Below are positions 1 to 5,098 of a stretch of DNA of 5,098 nucleotides, in pieces; the first letter of the stretch is position 1; every line of letters begins with the position of its first letter. The position numbers were made by a program, and so were the translations under genes. The DNA comes from an uncultured Solobacterium sp. (GTDB taxonomy: Bacteria > Bacillota_I > Bacilli_A > Erysipelotrichales > Erysipelotrichaceae). The notes beneath the pieces were generated by a model. It made no database searches, had not been told where the DNA came from, and saw nothing but the letters and a program-made list of their open reading frames with translations. The stretch spans positions 1 through 5,098 of the forward strand of contig USIC01000073.1 in the NCBI GenBank assembly GCA_900554555.1, in the 5' to 3' direction.

Positions 1-1764
1 ATAGCCACCATGGTTTTGGTAGGTGATATTGAAGATGAAGTTCTTCTTATCTTTTTCCTTTTCGTAAGCCTCTTCTAGTACCTTGAAATTCTGTGCATCA
101 CTTGGATATCCATGGATTGTCTCTAGACCATCAAATGTTTCTGCGAAGACTTTATCCTGGTATTGTAGTTTCTTCCATGCGGAAGCACGGTTCCAGTTGG
201 TGGATTTACCAAGGTGAATACCGGTAGTAGTAAAGCCGCTTTGGTTAAAGTAGGAAATCATAGAAGGTACGTTTCTGTGCATATACATGTTGAATGGATA
301 TACACCACCCGCAAAGAATGCTGTTGTATTACCGGTTAATGATTCATATTCACTATTACATGTACCACCGCCACGTACATCGACGTAGAGGTTACCACGA
401 ATCGTATTATCTAAAGATAGAAAGTAAGGGATGATGTTATCGGCGTAGTTTGTACCACCAACATTCATATCCGCGAAGGATTCATTCATAACCATGATGA
501 TATTCGTTGGTTTTGTGACATTTGGATCAACGTTGGCTGCGGCACGTTCTTGAAGTTCTTTGCCAAGTTGTTTGAGGTCATCTACAGAATATCCTTCTGG
601 TTTCTTTGGCTGATCAGAGATGTATTGGTTTACAAGACCTGTAAAGCTAAGGGCTGTACCATCTGTTTGGAAGATGGATAATAGGTTCATATCCCATAGG
701 TAGTATTGACCAACACTATTTAAGAAGAGTGCTACAACAATAATCAAGATAGGATATGTTGCGTAGTATACGTTAATCTTTGTATTATCACGTGGTACAG
801 CGCGCATCAAGAGATAAATTAAGATGGCGATAATAATTGCGATAACCATGAAGTAACGAATCTGAACATGGTAGTTTGAGATGACATCTGCAGCTGTACC
901 AATTGCGGTTAAATCCCATGGTGCGATTGGACGGTTGCGGAATTGTGTTACGTACATGTTTATAATACCGAAGATAACAACAAACAAGTTACTAATCAGT
1001 ACTGAGATTGGTAATCGACGGAATATTAAGTAGAGTACTTTATATAGAATAATATAGATAGCAACGTTATAGAAACGATTCATCAAGTTGATGTAGTAGT
1101 AGTTACCAGTACAGATTTCTGACATAAAGAAGCACCAGATAGGAGCCGCTATTAACATCATTTCGTTTTCTGGAACGTGTTTTGCCCATGTAATCTTTTT
1201 ATCAATGAGATACGCAATGATCCAACTTAATATCAAAATGGATAGGTATACTGCAACCCAAGCAGCTTTTGGTAGGTACTCTTGGGTCTCGAGTTGGAGC
1301 CAGCCTTCAACACCGTTAACGGTTAGGTTAATGGTGTTGTCATTCGTATTGATGACCATACCTTGAGAGGCGATGATCTTGTTAGAGATACTCTCTGGTG
1401 TATACTCTGCAAGCTTAAATGGTCCAAATGACACATCAATCTTTGAGATAGCGATGTCTGTCTTTACGTTGTTAAAACCTAAACGTAAGGAGTTTGTAAC
1501 GATTGGGATATTACTGAGGTGAATTACTTCCCAAGATGGTTGTGCATCTAGCCATGTCTTATGAGAGTTATAGTTATAGTTTGCAAAGATTTCTTCTCCA
1601 CGATCGGTATTAAAGTTTGATACGACCACAGTACCTTGGATACCTTTTTTCATATGTACATCAAAGGAAAGATGTGGTGCATAAAACAGCAAGAACATTG
1701 CCGAGATGAGTAAGAACCATACGGCTCTACGTATATTTAATTTTTCTTTTATAATTTTCATCAT
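1..1764 (-). CDS. LtaS-family lipoteichoic acid synthase (sulfatase fold), C-terminus cut by window edge
   Basis: This is a membrane phosphoglycerol transferase of the LtaS type, which in Firmicutes polymerises glycerol phosphate from phosphatidylglycerol on the outer membrane face. I translated 588 codons without a stop; the frame leaves the window at base 1. Residues 13-29 form TM1, about 30-163 a polar extracytoplasmic region, and six further hydrophobic segments lie near 167-186, 202-219, 231-248, 252-273, 303-320 and 333-350. The catalytic domain begins near 420. It shows NESF (E428, metal ligand), GGGTCNSE (T468, the nucleophile position), H517, W524, R526 and QNHGG (H585). The 517/524/526/585 spacing mirrors H347/W354/R356/H416 of S. 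aureus LtaS. The Asp-His metal pair expected near residue 644 lies outside. The start is the first of two adjacent ATGs, with AGGGAAG seven bases upstream. The TM1-ectodomain-TM2 module is additional to the usual five-TM LtaS plan. The exact polymer made (LTA or another glycerol-phosphate glycopolymer) is not determined. Confidence 0.9.
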   Translation of the reverse strand, partial: MMKIIKEKLNIRRAVWFLLISAMFLLFYAPHLSFDVHMKKGIQGTVVVSNFNTDRGEEIFANYNYNSHKTWLDAQPSWEVIHLSNIPIVTNSLRLGFNNVKTDIAISKIDVSFGPFKLAEYTPESISNKIIASQGMVINTNDNTINLTVNGVEGWLQLETQEYLPKAAWVAVYLSILILSWIIAYLIDKKITWAKHVPENEMMLIAAPIWCFFMSEICTGNYYYINLMNRFYNVAIYIILYKVLYLIFRRLPISVLISNLFVVIFGIINMYVTQFRNRPIAPWDLTAIGTAADVISNYHVQIRYFMVIAIIIAILIYLLMRAVPRDNTKINVYYATYPILIIVVALFLNSVGQYYLWDMNLLSIFQTDGTALSFTGLVNQYISDQPKKPEGYSVDDLKQLGKELQERAAANVDPNVTKPTNIIMVMNESFADMNVGGTNYADNIIPYFLSLDNTIRGNLYVDVRGGGTCNSEYESLTGNTTAFFAGGVYPFNMYMHRNVPSMISYFNQSGFTTTGIHLGKSTNWNRASAWKKLQYQDKVFAETFDGLETIHGYPSDAQNFKVLEEAYEKEKDKKNFIFNITYQNHGGY

Positions 1765-1783
1765 TTTATCACTTCCCTGAATA

Positions 1784-1813
1784 ATGGTAGCACAAATAAG
1801 CAAAGTAAGTTAA
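1784..1813 (-). promoter_or_regulatory. Candidate promoter of the LtaS-like gene
   Basis: The minus strand carries an extended -10, TG-C-TACCAT (hexamer 1789-1784), with a weak -35, TTAACT (1813-1808), 18 bases upstream. Transcription would start close to the ribosome binding site, giving a leader of about 20 bases. The terminator just upstream of this site means the gene needs its own promoter, which supports a promoter somewhere in 1765-1844. The exact hexamers are uncertain because the -10 matches only four of six consensus bases. Confidence 0.35.
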
Positions 1814-1844
1814 CTAACATAGGTGAAAATTAAAAAAGTTCAGA

Positions 1845-1875
1845 ATAAAAAAGAGTAATTCTTAAGAATTACCCT
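1845..1875 (-). terminator. Rho-independent terminator after the two-GTPase unit
   Basis: On the minus strand AGGGTAATTC-TTAA-GAATTACTCT forms a 10 bp stem (one G-U pair) with a four-base loop. It is followed at once by a run of T (TTTTTTATT). It starts five bases after the stop codon of the fused P-loop gene, exactly where an operon terminator belongs. The core, 1855-1872, is a perfect 18-base palindrome, so a weaker effect on plus-strand transcripts is possible, but no T-run follows it in that direction. Confidence 0.88.
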
Positions 1876-1880
1876 AGTGA

Positions 1881-2822
1881 TTAACTGAAATATACGAACT
1901 CATCTTGTGGTTTTTGGTAGTTTTGAATGCGGTTTGCGTAAAGGACAAGAGTCTTTCCACCATTATCTAATGGGACGGTCTTAAGGTTACCTTGCACTTC
2001 ATACCAGTTATCCTTTACAAGTTCTTCTACTTTCACACCTGTGACAGTTAAGCCGCACAGGCTTGTATCATTTGCACAACATACCATTGCTTGTCTACCC
2101 ATGATAAATGTTTGATGATAGCCTGGTAATGTCTCGGTGAACTTACCGCGTAGGATGATTTCTTTTCCATCGTATTTATCTGGGTTTTCAATCGCATCCA
2201 TATACCAGATGCCATAATCATCATCTTTGATATCGATGATAGGCGCGTTGATATTGAATGGTAGTACACCTTCTTTAAGAGTGACCTGGGCACCGTGTTC
2301 GCCTTCGTAGAAAATCTGAGCTTTTTTATTAATAGCTTTGATATTGCCACGCAGCATTGATGCGGAGGTATCTGGTGTACAACGATTACAGATAATTGTA
2401 TCGCTGTACTTTAACTGTTCGTAAATAACAGAACGCATTGCGTTAATATACATTTGGAAAGTTGTCGCATCTACTGTTGTAAGAATCTGTACCAAAGGCC
2501 AGAAGTTTGGCATCTGTGACAAGATAAACGGTGTGATTGCGAGGGTTCCATTATATTCAATAAATACTTGGTTTGGATGATAGATGGTATCTAACTCGCG
2601 AATCTTTTCTACGTTTAAATCCTCTGGAGAGTCCATATATTCAACAAATGCTTTGCGCTCTGCGAGGTATTTATCGTTGTATCGAACTTCACCTTGTTCA
2701 AAACAGATGATTAACGTACGGCTATTTTCTTCCATAAAGGATGGGTCGTTAAGTGTGTCTAAGATTAAAGAAGTTTTACCGGAATCAAGAAATCCCGTAA
2801 AGAGATAAACAGGGGTTGCCAT
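1881..2822 (-). CDS. CobW-like P-loop GTPase fused to a TIGR03943/DUF1980-like C-terminal domain
   Basis: The 313-residue protein has two parts. Residues 1-185 form a CobW/COG0523-like G domain: Walker A GFLDSGKTS (10-18), a Walker B-like FIEYNG (87-92) where classical members have ExPSG, TTVDA (115-119), and NRCT (146-149) at the NKxD position. The CxCC metal motif is absent; the equivalent region is CFEQGE (C40). Residues about 205-300 resemble the C-terminal domain of TIGR03943/DUF1980 proteins such as Bacillus YcgQ: NPDKYDGKEI, a beta-rich stretch, MVCCANDTSLCG (C248, C249, C256), then NWYEVQG. YcgQ-type proteins are thought to pair with a YcgR-like permease. No transmembrane segment or signal peptide is seen, so it is likely cytoplasmic. 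The ATG follows the upstream TAA after one base, suggesting translational coupling. A role in metal delivery or sensing is inferred from family and partner; the metal is unknown. The domain assignment is by motif recognition only. Confidence 0.82.
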   Translation of the reverse strand: MATPVYLFTGFLDSGKTSLILDTLNDPSFMEENSRTLIICFEQGEVRYNDKYLAERKAFVEYMDSPEDLNVEKIRELDTIYHPNQVFIEYNGTLAITPFILSQMPNFWPLVQILTTVDATTFQMYINAMRSVIYEQLKYSDTIICNRCTPDTSASMLRGNIKAINKKAQIFYEGEHGAQVTLKEGVLPFNINAPIIDIKDDDYGIWYMDAIENPDKYDGKEIILRGKFTETLPGYHQTFIMGRQAMVCCANDTSLCGLTVTGVKVEELVKDNWYEVQGNLKTVPLDNGGKTLVLYANRIQNYQKPQDEFVYFS

Positions 2823-2823
2823 C

Positions 2824-3999
2824 TTACTTCACCGCAAAGATTTCTTTAATGCGATCAACATCTACCTGATCACCAATGACAGTGATTAAACCAGTATAAG
2901 CAGGGGAACCAATGCGGATATCTGCATCTCCTGGTACATAGTCAAAGAATAACCAACTTCCATCTGTACTTGGGACGATGCCCTTAGCACGGATGATATG
3001 CTCATCTAACTCGGAAAGTGCTAGTGCAATGTCTTCTACAGAGTATTTGTTTACTGTTTCAATACCGATTGATGTGAATACTTCATCCGCATCGTGTCCA
3101 TGATGGTGATGATGGTGATGTTCATGATCGTGATGATCATGGCCACAACAGCAGCTTTCTTCCTCATCATGTTCTTCTTCCTCGTGGTGGTGATGGCAGC
3201 AACATTCTTCATCATCGTGATGATGTTCATGGTGGTGCTCTTCATGTTCATGAGAACCACAACAGCAGCACTCTTCTTCCTCATGGTGGTGATGATGTTC
3301 GTGTTCGTGGTGGTCGTGGCCACAGCAACAATCGTCATCGTCGTCTTCGTCATGACAACCACATCCACAACAGCAGCATTCTTCTTCCTCTTCGAGTTCT
3401 GGGAAGCCGTCTGTAGAGCCTTCCATTGCGTCGATGATGGCTTGACCAGAGAGGTCATCCCATGGGGTCGTGATGATTCTTGCGTCATGGTTTAATTCAC
3501 GGATGATTGCGATATCCTTTTGTAATGTTTCTTCATCAACGAGTTGTGTTCTGGATAAGATGACACAAGCAGCTGTGGAAATCTGATCATCGAAGAATTC
3601 CTTGAAGTTTTTATGGTAGATTTCACAACGCTTTGCGTCTACAACAGTACTGTAACTATTTAGCTGTAAACCTTCTACATCTTTTACGACTGCTAAGATA
3701 TCGGATAATTTACCAACACCGGAAGGTTCAATGATGATGTGGTCAGGGCTATACTTCTTGATTACTTCGTGTAAAGCATTGCGGAAGTCGCCTTGTAATG
3801 TACAGCAGATACATCCACTGTTGATTTCATTGACAACGATACCGGAATCTTTTAAGAAACCACCGTCAATTCCAATTTCGCCAAATTCGTTTTCTACAAG
3901 CACAACCTTTTTGCCTGCGTATACTTCTTTGATTAACTTTTGTATCAATGTAGTTTTTCCAGCTCCTAGAAAGCCGGAGATAATATCGATCTTTGTCAT
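2824..3999 (-). CDS. COG0523/CobW-family metal-chaperone GTPase with a His/Cys/acidic-rich insertion
   Basis: This 391-residue cytoplasmic GTPase belongs to the family that includes CobW, YjiA, B. subtilis ZagA and eukaryotic ZNG1, which use GTP to place metal ions into client proteins. The G domain (1-200) has Walker A GFLGAGKTT (9-17), GCICC (the CxCC metal motif, C63, C65, C66), EPSG (91-94) and VVDA (119-122). SRTQ (149-152) sits at the NKxD position. Residues 201-306 are a low-complexity stretch with about 19 Cys and 35 His, the rest nearly all Asp/Glu/Gly. Residues 307-391 form the CobW C-terminal domain. I chose the ATG at 3999 because GAAGG lies seven bases upstream; a GTG at 4017 in the same frame would put that site inside the gene. 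Zinc is the most likely metal from family precedent, with nickel or cobalt also possible. No Zur box was recognised upstream. It forms a two-gene unit with the fused P-loop gene downstream. Confidence 0.93.
   Translation of the reverse strand: MTKIDIISGFLGAGKTTLIQKLIKEVYAGKKVVLVENEFGEIGIDGGFLKDSGIVVNEINSGCICCTLQGDFRNALHEVIKKYSPDHIIIEPSGVGKLSDILAVVKDVEGLQLNSYSTVVDAKRCEIYHKNFKEFFDDQISTAACVILSRTQLVDEETLQKDIAIIRELNHDARIITTPWDDLSGQAIIDAMEGSTDGFPELEEEEECCCCGCGCHDEDDDDDCCCGHDHHEHEHHHHHEEEECCCCGSHEHEEHHHEHHHDDEECCCHHHHEEEEHDEEESCCCGHDHHDHEHHHHHHHGHDADEVFTSIGIETVNKYSVEDIALALSELDEHIIRAKGIVPSTDGSWLFFDYVPGDADIRIGSPAYTGLITVIGDQVDVDRIKEIFAVK
3082..3399 (-). repeat. In-frame repeats encoding a Cys/His/acidic metal-binding tract
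   Basis: This stretch encodes residues 201-306 of the COG0523 GTPase. Five modules each begin with a CCC or CCCC cluster (starting at residues 208, 224, 244, 266 and 283) followed by His/Asp/Glu runs. At DNA level a 26-base unit beginning CCACAACAGCAGCA (plus strand) occurs at 3257-3282 and 3365-3390 with one mismatch. A version one codon shorter lies at 3143-3165. The units are 114 and 108 bases apart, whole numbers of codons, which fits growth by in-frame duplication or slippage. The skewed composition also opens long but meaningless frames on both strands. Confidence 0.85.
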
Positions 4000-4021
4000 T
4001 TCGTTACCTTCTTTCACTATT

Positions 4022-4049
4022 ATTATATCCTTTGCGTCAAATTCACCAA
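4022..4049 (-). promoter_or_regulatory. Candidate sigma-A promoter for the two-GTPase unit
   Basis: The 59-base gap after guaC contains a perfect -10, TATAAT (4027-4022), with TTGGTG (4049-4044) 16 bases upstream as a modest -35. A start site near 4015 would leave a leader of about 16 bases that still holds the GAAGG ribosome binding site for the ATG at 3999. Between the hexamers is a short inverted repeat, TTTGACGCAAA (4042-4032), which could be an operator, but it does not look like the known Firmicutes Zur box. No terminator separates guaC from this unit, so read-through is also possible. Confidence 0.5.
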
Positions 4050-4058
4050 ATAGAATGC

Positions 4059-5045
4059 CTAATGCGAATCACCATTGAAAATAGAATTCTTTACAATGAC
4101 ATAATCAACATAACGAATTGCATTTAAATCTTTTCCGCCGGCATAAGAGATGGATGATTGAAGGTCTTGTTGCATTTCGGTTAGTGTATCCATGATAGAA
4201 CCTTTACATGGCACAAGCATCTTTTTGCCTTCCACATTTTTACGGGTGCCTTTTTGATATTCAGAGGCACTACCGAAGTATTCTTTCATTTCAATACCAT
4301 CTTGCATGACGGTATTACCTGGTGATTCGGTATGCCCAGCAAATAGGGAACCAATCATAACCATACTTGCGCCAAAGCGAATCGACTTCGCAATATCACC
4401 GTTTGAACGGATACCACCATCAGCAATGATTGGCTTACGTGCAGCTTTTGCACACCAACGCAAGGCAGCCAACTGCCACCCACCTGTGCCAAAGCCTGTT
4501 TTTAATTTTGTGATACATACTTTACCAGGACCAATACCAACTTTCGTTGCGTCTGCGCCTGCATTTTCAAGTTCACGAACACCTTCAGGGGTTCCTACAT
4601 TACCTGCAATGACAAATGTATCAGGTAGGTGTTTTTTGATATGTTTGATCATATTGATGACGGCGTTGGAGTGACCGTGAGCAATATCAATTGTAATGTA
4701 GTCCGGAACTAGGTGATGACTTGCAAGGTCTGCAATGAAATGATATTCATTTTCTTTTACACCAACACTAATGGAAGAAATTAATCCTTTGTCGTTCATC
4801 ATCTGTACAAACTGAAGACGAGTTTCAGGAGTGAAACGATGCATGATATAGAAATATCCGTTCTCCGCAAGCTTAATTGCTAGAGATTCATCAATGACTG
4901 TCTGCATGTTTGCTGGGACGACTGGCAATTTAAAGCGATGTTTGCCAAATCGTGTTGTTGTGTCACATTCTGAACGACTGTTTACAATACACTTATTTGG
5001 TATTAGTTGAATGTCTTCGTAATCAAAAACTGTAAAATTTTCCAT
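4059..5045 (-). CDS. guaC: GMP reductase
   Basis: GuaC reduces GMP to IMP and ammonia with NADPH, letting the cell convert guanine nucleotides back toward adenine nucleotides in the cytoplasm. The 328-residue protein matches the Firmicutes GuaC form in length and sequence along its whole (beta/alpha)8 barrel. Landmarks are [12 protein letters not shown] near the N-terminus, SRSECDTT (23-30), PVVPANMQT (41-49), HGHSNA (123-128), AGNVGTPE (147-154), the catalytic loop [11 protein letters not shown] with C177, GFGTGGWQ (184-191), IADGGIR (207-213), MIGSLFAG (230-237) and the YFGSAS substrate loop (256-261). The lack of a CBS domain insert and the loop sequence distinguish it from IMP dehydrogenase. 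The ATG at 5045 gives the usual family N-terminus. A TTG (5096) and an ATG (5090) lie in frame upstream but would add residues encoded across a hairpin. The ribosome binding site is poor (AAGTGGG) and lies in the 3' arm of that hairpin. Confidence 0.96.
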   Translation of the reverse strand: MENFTVFDYEDIQLIPNKCIVNSRSECDTTTRFGKHRFKLPVVPANMQTVIDESLAIKLAENGYFYIMHRFTPETRLQFVQMMNDKGLISSISVGVKENEYHFIADLASHHLVPDYITIDIAHGHSNAVINMIKHIKKHLPDTFVIAGNVGTPEGVRELENAGADATKVGIGPGKVCITKLKTGFGTGGWQLAALRWCAKAARKPIIADGGIRSNGDIAKSIRFGASMVMIGSLFAGHTESPGNTVMQDGIEMKEYFGSASEYQKGTRKNVEGKKMLVPCKGSIMDTLTEMQQDLQSSISYAGGKDLNAIRYVDYVIVKNSIFNGDSH

Positions 5046-5082
5046 AAAAAAACCCACTTTCTTTGAAATGGGGAAATTTTTT
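5046..5082 (-). promoter_or_regulatory. Hairpin plus T-tract abutting the guaC start (possible attenuator or SD-sequestering leader)
   Basis: On the minus strand CCCATTTC-AAA-GAAAgTGGG (5072-5053, one bulged G) is followed without a gap by TTTTTTT (5052-5046) and then the guaC ATG. An A-tract (5082-5077) upstream could pair with the T-tract and extend the stem. This has the form of an intrinsic terminator in the guaC leader. The 3' arm also contains the only Shine-Dalgarno-like bases, so folding would hide them. On the plus strand the same hairpin is followed three bases later by TTTTTT, so it could end a convergent transcript. Any upstream aptamer or PurR site would lie beyond the window. 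Confidence 0.5.
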
Positions 5083-5098
5083 ATCCTCATATACAATA

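Noticed and set aside
2048..2350. Minus-strand 100-codon frame inside the fused P-loop gene
   Set aside because: It is a shifted frame within a gene whose own frame has clear family motifs throughout.
2584..2808. Plus-strand 74-codon frame opposite the P-loop region of the fused gene
   Set aside because: It is short, antisense to a well-supported gene and without a recognisable motif.
3082..3399. Tandem repeat array or CRISPR-like locus
   Set aside because: The repetition is in frame with a protein-coding gene, the units are uneven, and there are no unique spacers.
3051..3488. Minus-strand open frame of 145 codons rich in Met, Thr and Ala
   Set aside because: It is an out-of-frame reading of the same low-complexity tract inside the COG0523 GTPase gene.
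3094..3495. Plus-strand open frame of 133 codons rich in Met, Val, Phe and Ile that looks like a membrane protein
   Set aside because: It is the antisense of the His/Cys/Glu codons of the GTPase insertion; the biased codons remove stops and create hydrophobic residues. It lacks a convincing ribosome site.
3731..4078. Plus-strand 115-codon frame opposite the GTPase start and the intergenic gap
   Set aside because: It is the shadow of the Walker A and CxCC coding region and has no recognisable family features.
4306..4674. Plus-strand 122-codon frame opposite guaC
   Set aside because: It is antisense to highly conserved GuaC barrel sequence and has no supporting signals.
2824..5045. Direct functional link between guaC and the GTPases through the guanine nucleotide pool or zinc
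   Set aside because: GuaC is not known as a zinc enzyme, and the pair has its own candidate promoter. Adjacency alone does not support a shared pathway.
4018..5096. Upstream TTG (5096) or ATG (5090) start for guaC and GTG (4017) start for the COG0523 gene
   Set aside because: Family N-termini and ribosome site positions favour the ATGs at 5045 and 3999; the longer forms translate through a hairpin or through the Shine-Dalgarno sequence.

Overview
The window looks like chromosome of a low-GC Firmicute. The DNA is AT-rich, the proteins are of Bacillota type (Firmicutes-type GuaC, LtaS-family synthase, a CobW GTPase fused to a YcgQ-like domain), and the genes have purine-rich ribosome binding sites. 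A gut Clostridia or Erysipelotrichia lineage would fit, but that is inference and the species cannot be named. No rRNA, tRNA, CRISPR array, insertion sequence or phage gene is visible.

All four genes read on the minus strand, so transcription runs from high to low coordinates. In that order they are: guaC (GMP reductase, complete, 4059-5045); a COG0523/CobW-family metal-handling GTPase with an extreme His/Cys/acidic insertion (2824-3999); a second CobW-like P-loop protein fused to a C-terminal domain resembling TIGR03943/DUF1980 (1881-2822); a strong Rho-independent terminator (1845-1875); and an LtaS-type, sulfatase-fold lipoteichoic acid synthase with its own likely promoter (1-1764, C-terminus cut by the window edge).

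The two GTPase genes are separated by one base (TAA-G-ATG) and end at the terminator, so they form a tight two-gene unit. A candidate sigma-A promoter with a perfect TATAAT lies just upstream of the first. The unit is best read as a metal (probably zinc) handling module: one protein has the CxCC metal motif and a metal-buffering tail, and the other has a P-loop domain without CxCC joined to a domain that in other Firmicutes belongs to a putative metal-transport system. No permease partner is visible here. The guaC gene upstream has no terminator after it and may read through into the pair. A hairpin followed directly by a T7 tract abuts the guaC start codon and suggests regulation of guaC by attenuation or by hiding the ribosome binding site.

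The main points of interest are the metal-binding insertion and its DNA-level repeats, the paired but dissimilar GTPases, the guaC leader hairpin, and the extra N-terminal ectodomain of the LtaS-like protein.
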